Assembly: GCA_963555925.1 (NCBI GenBank)
Contig: CAUVXJ010000017.1
Coordinates: 1 to 64,000, forward strand
Source of the DNA: Protofrankia sp963555925
GTDB lineage: Bacteria > Actinomycetota > Actinomycetes > Frankiales > Frankiaceae
Length of the DNA: 64,000 nucleotides
Direction: 5' to 3'
How positions within the stretch are numbered: the first letter of the stretch is position 1; the number at the start of each line of letters is the position of its first letter. A program made the translations under genes and the position numbers. Below are positions 1 through 8,150 of the stretch, one piece after another. Below the pieces are notes generated by a model, which saw nothing but the letters and a program-made list of their open reading frames with translations, did no database searches and was not told the origin of the DNA.

Positions 1-189
1 GGCGGCCAACACCACCGAACGCTCCACCACAGCGACTGGCAGGTACAGATTGGTGCCGACGGGGTCCCCGCATGGATCCCCCCGGGCTGGATCGACCCGA
101 CCCGCACCCCCCGACGCAACCCCTACCGCCGCACGATCCACAACACGTGGGGCGGCACCGGCGAGGATCTCTTCGGCGGCGTGCCCTGA
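1..189 (+). CDS. C-terminal end of an HNH endonuclease/DUF222-like protein (5' truncated by window)
   Basis: Frame 1 is open from the first base and stops at 187-189, giving 62 residues with no start in view. The fragment contains a His-rich HHRTLHHSDW stretch and then WIPPGWIDPTRTPRRN, which resembles the end of actinobacterial HNH/DUF222 proteins, where the HH motif sits in the HNH nuclease core and a PPWIDP..PRRN tail follows. Such proteins are often repeated in actinobacterial genomes and may be mobile. In Mycobacterium the equivalent position upstream of the lipoprotein is held by mfd, so this gene may be an insertion. Only the tail is visible, so activity cannot be judged. Confidence 0.5.
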   Translation, partial: GGQHHRTLHHSDWQVQIGADGVPAWIPPGWIDPTRTPRRNPYRRTIHNTWGGTGEDLFGGVP

Positions 190-261
190 GAGCAGGAGAT
201 GGCGGGGAACTGATGGGGTCCCCGTGTACACGGTGGACGGCGAGCCGATACGGTCACAGCC

Positions 262-1038
262 GTGAAGACCCGGTCCGCCGTTCGCCGTGTTCTCGCCAGC
301 GTCGCGCTGGTCGTCTTAACCTCGTCCGCCTGTACCACTCACGCGGGGTCCGCCGCGCAGGTCGGCGACGAGACGATCGAGACGTCGACCCTGCGGGGAA
401 TTGTCGACCGCGGCGTGGCCGCCGCCCAGGCTGCCGGACCCGCCCAGGATGCCCAGACCGGACAGGCTGCGGCACCGATCGAGCGCAGTGCTCTTCAGCG
501 CGGGGCGCTGACCCTACTCGTCGAGGGCAACCTCGCCCGGCAAGAGGCCCATCAGCTTGGAGTGACGGTCACCGGCCAGGACGTCGATGCCTATTATCAG
601 ACTCTCGGCGTGCTCCAATATGGCAGTGTCGCCGCTTTTGAAAAGGCAGGTGCACAGGGCGGTTTCGCTCGCGACGATCTACGGGTGTTCGTCCAGACCG
701 ATGCTCTTGAGCTCGCACTCGCCGACCGGCTCGCGCCGAACTCCGTCGCCTCCGACGCGGTCGCCCGAAGCTTCTACGACCAGGCCGTCGCCCGGTTCGG
801 TTCCCTCCCACTGAGTTTTGGCCAGGCCAAGCCGTTCCTGATCCGAAAGCTCTCCCCGGAGCGGACAGCGGCCGTGGACGCGCAGCTCAACCAGATTTCG
901 CAGCGGGAAGCCATTTTGATCAACCCTAGATTCGGTGTCTGGTCTGCATCCCAACGGGCAGTGGTTGCCGCGGACGGCTCGGTCGCGACCACGCCGGCGC
1001 CGGAGCCGCTCGGCCAGACAGCCGCGATGAGCCAGTGA
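262..1038 (+). CDS. SurA-N-like lipoprotein (LpqU-neighbourhood type)
   Basis: A 258-residue protein starting at GTG 262. A basic N-terminus and a hydrophobic stretch (about residues 8-22) end in SSAC, a plausible lipobox with the lipidated Cys at residue 24. The rest is Ala/Gln-rich and helical, as in the N-terminal chaperone domain of SurA; no PPIase domain is present. It is probably an exported lipid-anchored protein, possibly a periplasmic-type chaperone. It lies 22 bp upstream of mazG and near eno/ftsB/DUF501/ppx, the same neighbourhood as the Mycobacterium Rv1022 region. The function is inferred from family resemblance only. Confidence 0.7.
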   Translation: MKTRSAVRRVLASVALVVLTSSACTTHAGSAAQVGDETIETSTLRGIVDRGVAAAQAAGPAQDAQTGQAAAPIERSALQRGALTLLVEGNLARQEAHQLGVTVTGQDVDAYYQTLGVLQYGSVAAFEKAGAQGGFARDDLRVFVQTDALELALADRLAPNSVASDAVARSFYDQAVARFGSLPLSFGQAKPFLIRKLSPERTAAVDAQLNQISQREAILINPRFGVWSASQRAVVAADGSVATTPAPEPLGQTAAMSQ

Positions 1039-1060
1039 GCCGCATACCGACGCTGCGGCC

Positions 1061-2290
1061 ATGACGGCGAGCATCGTCGTCCTGGTGACCAGCCCACGGG
1101 TCGCGCCTGGCCTGCTGGACCTGGCCGCGTGGGATCTGCTGCGGGCGGCATCCGCGGTCTGCTGCGGGCCGGCGGTGCATCCGCAGCGCGACGTGCTCGC
1201 CGCGGCCGGCATACCGGTCGAGGTCCTGACGGGCATGGATGCGTCCGCATCCGCCGAGGAGCTGCGTAGCCGCGCATGTGCCGACCCGTCCCGGCCCGTG
1301 GTGTGGCTCGCTGCCCCGACCGGCGAGCTGGGGCAGGGCGGCGCACCGGACGTGGCCGGCGAGGCGGAACTGCTGGCCGTACTCGCGACATCGGCGAGTC
1401 CGGACCTCACCGTTTCGACGCGCGAGGGTTCGCGTGACCTGCCCGGGGCGAAGCTCCTGGACGCGGTCGCCGTGATGGACAGGTTGCGCTCGCCCGGCGG
1501 TTGCCCGTGGGACGCGCAGCAGACCCACACGTCCCTGGCCTCCTACTTGCTGGAGGAGGCATACGAGGCGTTTCAGGCGATCGAGGACGGCAACCACGCT
1601 GAGCTGCGCGAGGAGCTCGGCGATGTGCTCATGCAGGTGCTGTTCCACGCCCGGATCGCGGCTGAGGGCGGCGGCAGCGCGGCGGCATGGGACGTCGACG
1701 ACGTGGCGGCCGGCCTCACCGAGAAGCTTGTCCGCCGCCATCCCCATGTCTTCGGGTCGGTGACGGTGGATGGCCCGGCCGCGGTCGAGACGAACTGGGA
1801 CAAGATCAAGGATGTCGAGAAGGGCCGCCGGTCGGTCACCGAGGGCGTGCCCCTGTCCCAGCCGTCGTTGGCGTTGGCGGCGAAGCTGCAAAAACGAGCG
1901 GCGAAGGTCGGCGTGCCCGAGGAGCTCGTGCTCGGCGTGGGCCGGGCGTCGTCTCCGGCCGAGATCATCGCCGGGCTGGTCGCTCCGCCGGACGCGCCCG
2001 CCACGGCTGCCGACCACACCATCGGCGACCTGCTGTTCGCTGCGGTCGCGTTGGCGCGCCAGGCCGGGGTCGATCCGGAGGCGGCCCTGCGGGCGTCCGC
2101 CCGCCGGTTCCGGGACACGCTCGCCGGTACCGAGGAGGCCATCCGCGCCGCCGGTCGTGACCCGCGGGACGCGGGCGCGGACTCCTGGCGCGCCCACTGG
2201 CCGTCCGGACCCGATTCCCACGCACCCGATTCCCACGCACCCGATTCCCACACACCCGACCCCCACGGATCCGGCACCTACGCAGACTGA
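1061..2290 (+). CDS. mazG: MazG-type nucleoside triphosphate pyrophosphohydrolase
   Basis: A 409-residue protein. Residues 1-110 resemble a divergent N-terminal extension. The MazG core (about 135-260) contains LRSPGGCPWDAQQTH, EEAYEAFQAIEDG and EELGDVLMQVLFHA, with the acidic residues that bind Mg in this all-alpha NTP pyrophosphatase family, then NWDKIKDVEKGRR. MazG hydrolyses NTPs to NMPs plus pyrophosphate and is linked to removal of damaged nucleotides and stress control. The last 25 residues are a PDSHA tandem repeat (separate entry) unlikely to be needed for activity. It sits 22 bp behind the lipoprotein gene and converges on the WD40 kinase. Confidence 0.92.
   Translation: MTASIVVLVTSPRVAPGLLDLAAWDLLRAASAVCCGPAVHPQRDVLAAAGIPVEVLTGMDASASAEELRSRACADPSRPVVWLAAPTGELGQGGAPDVAGEAELLAVLATSASPDLTVSTREGSRDLPGAKLLDAVAVMDRLRSPGGCPWDAQQTHTSLASYLLEEAYEAFQAIEDGNHAELREELGDVLMQVLFHARIAAEGGGSAAAWDVDDVAAGLTEKLVRRHPHVFGSVTVDGPAAVETNWDKIKDVEKGRRSVTEGVPLSQPSLALAAKLQKRAAKVGVPEELVLGVGRASSPAEIIAGLVAPPDAPATAADHTIGDLLFAAVALARQAGVDPEAALRASARRFRDTLAGTEEAIRAAGRDPRDAGADSWRAHWPSGPDSHAPDSHAPDSHTPDPHGSGTYAD
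2210..2269 (+). repeat. 15-bp tandem repeat, four units, inside the 3' end of mazG
   Basis: Four units begin at 2210, 2225, 2240 and 2255. The first two are identical (cccgattcccacgca) and the last two diverge at their 3' ends. Being 15 bp, the repeat stays in frame and encodes PDSHA, PDSHA, PDSHT, PDPHG. It adds a low-complexity tail to MazG and probably varies in copy number between strains. Confidence 0.9.
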
Positions 2291-2308
2291 CGCTGCCGGC
2301 GGCCTGGT

Positions 2309-5300
2309 TCAGGCGCAGGGGTTCGGGTAGGGAATCTTCGGAATGTAGCGTTTCCATTCCTCGGGCGTGATCCGCAGGTTCGGATCCGCGCAGAAACGTT
2401 TCACGACCCGTTGGGGATCGGTCTCCCACAGCCGCACGGTTCCATCGTTACTGGCGCTGACGAGGGTATGTCCGTTCGGGCTGAAAACTGCTCGCCAGAC
2501 GACGCCGGTATGACCGACGAGGCTGGCCAGCGATGCGGCCTTGGTGGGGTCGGTGGTGTTCCAGAGGCGGATGGTGTTGTCCCGTGATCCGCTGGCGAGG
2601 GTGCGCGCGTCGGGGCTGAAGGCGACGCTCCACACCCAATCGGTGTGGTCGGTTAGAGCGGCGAGCGACGTGGCTTTGGTGGGATCGGTAACGTTCCATA
2701 GGCGGATGCTCTTGTCGGCTCCAGCGCTGGCGAGGGTGTGTCCGTCGGGGCTGAAGGCGACGCTGAAAACCGCGTCGGTGTGGTCGGTTAAAGCGGCGAG
2801 CGACGTGGCTTTGGTGGGGTCGGTGGTGTTCCAGAGGCGGATGGTTGTGTCGGATGATCCGCTGGCGAGGGTGTGTCCGTCGGGGCTGAAGGCGACGGCG
2901 TTGACCGCATCGGTGTGGTCGTTGAGGGTGGCCAGGGGTACCGGTTTGGTGGGATTGGTGGTGTTCCAGAGGCGGATGGTTTTGTCCCATGATCCGCTGG
3001 CGAGGGTGTGCCCGTCGGGGCTGAAGGCGACGGTGCGAACCACGTCGGTGTGACCGGGGAGGGTTGCCAGTGGTGTGGGTTTGGTGGGGTCGGTGGTGTT
3101 CCAGAGGCGGATGGTCTTGTCCCCCGATCCGCTGGCGAGGGTGTGTCCGTCGGGGCTGAATGCGACGGCTGTGACCGTGTTGGTGTGGCCGTCGAGGGTG
3201 GCCAGTGGTGTGGGTTTGGTGGGGTCGGTGGTGTTCCAGAGTCGGATGGTAGTTTCCCGTCCACCGGTAGCCAGAATATGGCCATCCGGGCTGATCGCTA
3301 TGGCGTACATCGGACTGTAGTGTCCAGTGATCGCCGTCATTTTGTGCGGACTATCCAGTTTGCCGATATCCCAAAGCTCGAAAGTCTTGTCGGATGATCC
3401 GCTGGCGAGGGTGCGCGCGTCGGGGCTGAAGGCGACGCTCCACACCCAATCGGTGTGGTCGGTTAGAGCGGCGAGCGACGTGGCTTTGGTGGGATCGGTA
3501 ACGTTCCATAGGCGGATGCTCTTGTCGGCTCCAGCGCTGGCGAGGGTGTGTCCGTCGGGGCTGAAGGCGACGGTGTAGACGGCGTCGGTGTGGTCGGTGA
3601 GAGTGGCCAGCGGTGTGGGTTTGGTGGGGTCGGTAACGTTCCATAGGCGGATGCTCTTGTCGGCTCCAGCGCTGGCGAGGGTGTGTCCGTCGGGGCTGAA
3701 GGCGACGCTGAAAACCGCGTCGGTGTGGTCGGTTAAAGCGGCGAGCGACGTGGCTTTGGTGGGGTCGGTGGTGTTCCAGAGGCGGATGGTTGTGTCGGAT
3801 GATCCGCTGGCGAGGGTGTGTCCGTCGGGGCTGAAGGCGACGGTGTAGACGGCGTCGGTGTGGTCGGTGAGGGTAGCCAGCGGTGTGGGTTTGGTGGGGT
3901 CGGTGGTGTTCCAGAGGCGGATGGTTTTGTCGGATGATCCGCTGGCGAGGGTCCTGCCGTCCGAGCTGAAGGCAACGGACCTGACAGCGGCGGTGTGGCC
4001 GACGATAGTCGCTTGATACCGAGGAAATCGTGGTTCTGTGATGTCCCAGATTACGATCGTGCCGCCGGTTGAATCTCCTTCATTTCCGACCGCGAGGAAT
4101 TTTCCGTTATGGCTGAATGCCAGGGCGAGCGCAGAACCGCTATGGCGTCCCAGGCTCGCTACCTGCTGTGGGTGGGCCGGGTCGTCGAGGTCCCAGAGCC
4201 GGGTCTGCCCATCATCGCCGCTGGTGGCCAGCAGCTTCTTGTTCGGATGAAATGCGGTAGTATGCACCACCCGGGCGTTTCCCTGAATTATTGCCGGATT
4301 CGCCCGACCCATTGCGGTGAGCATGCTCGACCGTGCCTCGGTGGTCTGCGATACACGATAGGCAGCAAGACTCAACCGCGCTGCCAACTGCGGATCCCGA
4401 GTTCCTGCGTCGTCCGCCTGTGCCGCAAGGGATCGCGAGCTCTCCACCGCATTGGGTGTACTGTTGTCCGCCCGCGGAGCACCACGAGCGTGCGTCATGA
4501 GTGCCAGGACCAGGATGGCGATCAGCATGAGGACGAGGAAAGGAATGACCGATGCCGACTGTAGCGATCGCCTGGCTGCCGGCTTCGATGTCTCCTTGCG
4601 TGCTGGCCGCTCCGGCACCGGAGGGGATGGCGTTCTCGGCCTTCGCATTGACATTGGCGTTGCCTGCGCCGCCGGTGTTGCCTGTCGTGGTGCTGGTGCT
4701 GGTGCTGGTGCTGGTGCTGGTGCTGGTGCTGCTGGCGGCGGTGGCAACCGGGCGGCGGATGATTGCTCTGGCCGGGGTGTCGGCCGGGGTGTCGGCCGGG
4801 GTGCCTGATCGGGCTGCCGCGGGGTTTCAGCTACTCGCGAGGTAGCGCTGGGGGACGTTGCCGGGGTGGACGACTTCGGGAACGGGCTGGAGGGGTGTGT
4901 TGCGTTCCGCTTGTCGAGAAGCGAGTCGAGGATGTCACGGACCGATGGACGCTCGGTCGGCTCTTTGCGCATCGCCCGCTCGACAAGTGGCCGTAGCGTC
5001 GGTTCGAGCCCGTCGAGAATCGGTTCCTCGTCGAGCGTCCGGTACATCAGCGTAATCTCGTCACCGGTGAACGGCGGATTGCCGGTTCCGGCGAACGCGG
5101 TGATGCCGCCCCAGGCGAAGACGTCCGCGCTGGGGGTGATTTCCTTGCCACGGATCTGTTCTGGAGCCATGTAACCGAGGGTTCCGATGCGGGAGGTACC
5201 GCGGCTGAACCTAGCGCTTGCGTCGAGGGCGCGGGCGATGCCGAAGTCGATGACCCGGGGGCCGGTCGGGGACATGAGTACGTTCGACGGCTTCAGATCG

Positions 5301-5746
5301 CGATGCACGATGCCGGCATTGTGAATTGCCTGCAGTGCACTCGCAACGGCGACCGCGAGCTGGCCGAGGTTACTACCGGTCATGGCGCCGTGTTCGCGGA
5401 CCCATTGGGCCAGTGTGGGGCCGGAAATGAATTCGGTGACGAGGAACGGCCGCGGCGCATCGACATTGAAGTCGAGTACCTGGGCGGTGCTGAACAACGC
5501 GACCCGCCGTGCGTTGTCGGCCTCCCGTCGGAAGCGTTCGCGAAACTCCGTGTTCTCGGCGTGCTCAGCCTTGACCACTTTGATTGCCACCGGGCGACCA
5601 TCTTCGGCGTAGCCGTAATAGACCGTACCCATGCCGCCCTCGCCGAGGACGCCCAGCACCCAGTAGCGCCCGAGCCTCAACGGGTCATTGTTACGCCGTG
5701 GTTTGACGTTGGGTGGTAGTTGGGGAGGCGTTCTGTCGCTCGCCAT
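2309..5746 (-). CDS. Membrane Ser/Thr protein kinase with 14 WD40 repeats
   Basis: A 1145-residue protein. Residues 27-285 form a Hanks-type kinase: GEGGMGTVY loop, Lys56 in VAIK, HRDLKPSN with catalytic Asp150, DFG and the MAPE motif. A Pro/Ala-rich linker (about 290-390) contains a run of alternating Ala-Pro. One transmembrane helix lies near 395-417. Residues of about 470-1120 hold 14 WD40 repeats ending in RLWN/RLWD, enough for two seven-blade propellers, probably outside the membrane. Several blades are nearly identical in DNA, implying recent duplication or conversion. TTA codons occur at residues 671 and 986. It probably senses or scaffolds proteins at the cell surface and signals by phosphorylation; the ligand is unknown. 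Confidence 0.9.
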   Translation of the reverse strand: MASDRTPPQLPPNVKPRRNNDPLRLGRYWVLGVLGEGGMGTVYYGYAEDGRPVAIKVVKAEHAENTEFRERFRREADNARRVALFSTAQVLDFNVDAPRPFLVTEFISGPTLAQWVREHGAMTGSNLGQLAVAVASALQAIHNAGIVHRDLKPSNVLMSPTGPRVIDFGIARALDASARFSRGTSRIGTLGYMAPEQIRGKEITPSADVFAWGGITAFAGTGNPPFTGDEITLMYRTLDEEPILDGLEPTLRPLVERAMRKEPTERPSVRDILDSLLDKRNATHPSSPFPKSSTPATSPSATSRVAETPRQPDQAPRPTPRPTPRPEQSSAARLPPPPAAPAPAPAPAPAPAPRQATPAAQATPMSMRRPRTPSPPVPERPARKETSKPAARRSLQSASVIPFLVLMLIAILVLALMTHARGAPRADNSTPNAVESSRSLAAQADDAGTRDPQLAARLSLAAYRVSQTTEARSSMLTAMGRANPAIIQGNARVVHTTAFHPNKKLLATSGDDGQTRLWDLDDPAHPQQVASLGRHSGSALALAFSHNGKFLAVGNEGDSTGGTIVIWDITEPRFPRYQATIVGHTAAVRSVAFSSDGRTLASGSSDKTIRLWNTTDPTKPTPLATLTDHTDAVYTVAFSPDGHTLASGSSDTTIRLWNTTDPTKATSLAALTDHTDAVFSVAFSPDGHTLASAGADKSIRLWNVTDPTKPTPLATLTDHTDAVYTVAFSPDGHTLASAGADKSIRLWNVTDPTKATSLAALTDHTDWVWSVAFSPDARTLASGSSDKTFELWDIGKLDSPHKMTAITGHYSPMYAIAISPDGHILATGGRETTIRLWNTTDPTKPTPLATLDGHTNTVTAVAFSPDGHTLASGSGDKTIRLWNTTDPTKPTPLATLPGHTDVVRTVAFSPDGHTLASGSWDKTIRLWNTTNPTKPVPLATLNDHTDAVNAVAFSPDGHTLASGSSDTTIRLWNTTDPTKATSLAALTDHTDAVFSVAFSPDGHTLASAGADKSIRLWNVTDPTKATSLAALTDHTDWVWSVAFSPDARTLASGSRDNTIRLWNTTDPTKAASLASLVGHTGVVWRAVFSPNGHTLVSASNDGTVRLWETDPQRVVKRFCADPNLRITPEEWKRYIPKIPYPNPCA

Positions 5747-5836
5747 TGATCAGCGCATCCGGCGTTGATGGATGGCTCGGGGGTGGACGACCCGGGAGCG
5801 GATGCTCCAGGAGCAGGGCTGTGACGCGAGTGCGGT

Positions 5837-5866
5837 GATACCCGTCGCCGAGATACCCGTCGCCGA
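5837..5866. repeat. Two-copy 15-bp tandem repeat between the kinase and sppA
   Basis: The unit gatacccgtcgccga occurs twice head to tail at 5837-5851 and 5852-5866. It lies in the 222-bp divergent intergenic region between the kinase start (5746, minus) and sppA start (5969, plus), where both promoters must lie. No clear -10/-35 pair could be assigned. Confidence 0.8.
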
Positions 5867-5968
5867 ACAGCCCGGTGTGCCCACGGCGGTGCCCGCCCCC
5901 CTTGATCCCCCGTACCGGCGCAATCCCGGCGCGATGAGAGTACCTGCTGATGCGCGTAGCCTCACCGT

Positions 5969-7831
5969 ATGGCAGGAGGCATGGCAGGAGGCCCTGCGCG
6001 GCAGGCATGGGCGAGCGTCCACCGGGTGTATGCCGGGCGGTCCGCGCCGATCGTCCTTGAGCTTGACCTGACCGTCGACCCGACCGAGGCCGTACCCGCA
6101 GACCCGGTTGCCGCGGCCCTGACGCGTCGCAGGCCGTCCCTGCGCGCCATTGTGGACGGGCTGCGTCGGGCCGGCAACGATGGCCGCGCGTCCACGCTCA
6201 TCGCGCGGATCGCCCCGTGTGGGATGCCGCTCGCGCGTGCCCAGGAGATTCGCGACGCGGTGATCGCTTTTCGGCACGCCGGTGGCACCGCCTTCGCCTA
6301 TTCGGATGCATTCGGCGAGTTCGGCGGCGGGACCGTCCCGTATTACCTCGCGTCCGCCTTCGACGAGATCTGGCTCGCTCCGCCGGGGGATCTGGGCATT
6401 ACCGGGGTGGCCCTGGAAACGCCGTTCCTGCGCGATGCCCTGGACCGGCTCGGGATTGAAATCCAGGTCGGCCAGCGCCATGAGTACAAGAACGCCGTCA
6501 ACATGTTCGTCGAGCGTGATTTCACCGCCGCGCACCTGGAGGCGAGCGGCCGGATCGTCGCGTCCAGCCTGGCTATGATCATTGACGGCATCGCCACCGG
6601 GCGTGACCTGCCGCCGGACCGGGTCCGTAACCTGATCGACAACGCGCCCCTGTCCGGTGAGCAGGCAGTGCGCGCGGGCCTCGTCGACCGGTTGGGCTAC
6701 CGCGACGAGGTGTACGCCGCCGCGCGGGCACACGCCCGCCGGGCCGTGCCCGACGCCGGGGAAGGCGAAGGCGAGGGCGAGGGCGGGACGCTGGTGTACC
6801 TGTCCCACTACCGCCGTGCGTCGGTGCGTCGGGAGGCGTCCCGGCTGCGCGTCGCCACGCTGCCCGCGCGGGGCCCGGCGCGGTCGCAGCGGCGCCGGGT
6901 GATCGCTGTCATCCACGGGACGGGACCGGTGGTGCTCGGCCGTCCGGGCCGCTCGCCGCTGGCTGGTCCTGCCATGACCTCGGACGCGCTCACCGCCGCC
7001 TTCCGTGCCGCCGGCCGTGACGATGATGTCGCCGCGGTCGTGTTCCGCGTCGACAGTCCCGGCGGCTCGTATGTGGCCTCCGACCTGATCCGTCGGGAGG
7101 TCGAACGGTTCCAGGCGAGCGGCCGCCCGGTCGTGGTGTCGATGGGTTCGGTCGCCGCGTCCGGCGGGTACTTCGTCGCGCTCGGCGCGGACGCGATCGT
7201 GGCGAACCCGGGGACCCTCACCGGGTCGATCGGGGTGTTCGGCGGCAAGCAGGTCGTCCGGGAACTCCTGGACAAGATGGGTGTGCGCTTCGGTGCGGTC
7301 GCCGAGGGGGAGAACGCGCTGATGACCTCGCCGCAGCGCGCGTTCAGCCCGTCCGAGCGGGCGAAGCTGGAGGAGTTTCTCGACCGGGTCTACGACGATT
7401 TCGTCGCCAAGGTCGCCGCCGGTCGGGGCATGTCGCCCGAGGCTGTGCACGAGGTCGCCCGTGGCCGGGTGTGGACGGGCGCCGACGCGCGTGACCGAGG
7501 TCTGGTTGACGAGTTGGGCGGGTTCTCTCGGGCCTGCGAGCTGGCCTGGGAGAAAGTCGGCCGGCCCGGCTCGGACACCCCGCGACTGCGTCTCCTGCCC
7601 AAGGTCGGGCTGACCGACCGGCTGCGTTCTCCGCGCTCGAGTGAGGACCCTGCGGCCGCCGCGGTCGGTATGGCGGGTATGAGTGGTATAGGCGGTATCA
7701 CGGGCATGGCAGGCGTGCTCGGCGGTGCGGCGTTCACCGGCGGCTGGGGTCCGCTGGCGACGGTTGCGGCGCGGGCCGGACTGCCGCTGGGCGGTCCGCT
7801 GCTGATGCCGCCGATCGGCCAGGTCACCTGA
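5969..7831 (+). CDS. sppA: SppA-type signal peptide peptidase (long, two-domain form)
   Basis: A 620-residue serine protease of the S49 family in the long tandem-domain form. The N-terminal domain carries the candidate general base Lys174 in RHEYKNAVNMF; the C-terminal domain has FRVDSPGG and the candidate nucleophile Ser398 in SVAASGGYF, matching the Ser-Lys dyad split between domains in E. coli SppA. A Gly/Met-rich low-complexity segment lies near 568-590. There is no obvious N-terminal transmembrane helix, unlike E. coli SppA, so it may be soluble or peripherally bound. The start is chosen at the first ATG; the DNA for MAGG is duplicated there, so a start four codons later is possible. Confidence 0.9.
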   Translation: MAGGMAGGPARQAWASVHRVYAGRSAPIVLELDLTVDPTEAVPADPVAAALTRRRPSLRAIVDGLRRAGNDGRASTLIARIAPCGMPLARAQEIRDAVIAFRHAGGTAFAYSDAFGEFGGGTVPYYLASAFDEIWLAPPGDLGITGVALETPFLRDALDRLGIEIQVGQRHEYKNAVNMFVERDFTAAHLEASGRIVASSLAMIIDGIATGRDLPPDRVRNLIDNAPLSGEQAVRAGLVDRLGYRDEVYAAARAHARRAVPDAGEGEGEGEGGTLVYLSHYRRASVRREASRLRVATLPARGPARSQRRRVIAVIHGTGPVVLGRPGRSPLAGPAMTSDALTAAFRAAGRDDDVAAVVFRVDSPGGSYVASDLIRREVERFQASGRPVVVSMGSVAASGGYFVALGADAIVANPGTLTGSIGVFGGKQVVRELLDKMGVRFGAVAEGENALMTSPQRAFSPSERAKLEEFLDRVYDDFVAKVAAGRGMSPEAVHEVARGRVWTGADARDRGLVDELGGFSRACELAWEKVGRPGSDTPRLRLLPKVGLTDRLRSPRSSEDPAAAAVGMAGMSGIGGITGMAGVLGGAAFTGGWGPLATVAARAGLPLGGPLLMPPIGQVT

Positions 7832-8150
7832 CGGCCTTCGGCGTGCTCCGGCGGGCCGGTGTCCTCTAGATCACCTTGGTGTGGCATCGGACCGGTGGCG
7901 CGTCCACCGTGTCCGGATTCAGGGGCGTTCGGCGTGGCGAGCCGAACGTGCGTGGCGCGGGGCCTGCTGACGATAGTCTCGGCCGGGCCGTACATGTCGG
8001 TGTCGCCAACAGCTGGTCTCGCCAACAGCTGGTGTCGCCGATGTCCGTCCGGTCCACGCACTCGCCACAGTCGCACGCGCCAACGTCGTACTCGCAATAG
8101 TCGCACTCGCGACAGTCCCGTCGGATGCGTCACCCCGGAGGTCGAGACCC
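7832..8150. other. sppA-eno intergenic region with short direct repeats
   Basis: No gene is convincing in these 319 bp. A 16-bp unit starting tcgccaacagctggt is repeated at 8003-8018 and 8019-8034. From about 8045 to 8125 there are imperfect tcgcac/tcgccacag/tcgcgacag copies. The eno promoter must be here or in sppA. The repeats may have arisen by slippage; no palindrome or riboswitch was recognised. Confidence 0.6.

Noticed and set aside
926..2266. 446-codon minus-strand open frame starting with GVGCVGIGCVGIG
   Set aside because: It is antisense to mazG; the Gly/Cys repeats are the complement of the 15-bp mazG repeat.
2500..3960. Regularly spaced repeats that might suggest a CRISPR array
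   Set aside because: The period is about 135 bp (45 codons), in frame, and encodes WD40 blades; there are no unique spacers or cas genes.
5750..7450. 566-codon minus-strand open frame
   Set aside because: It is antisense to sppA, which has clear catalytic motifs on the plus strand.
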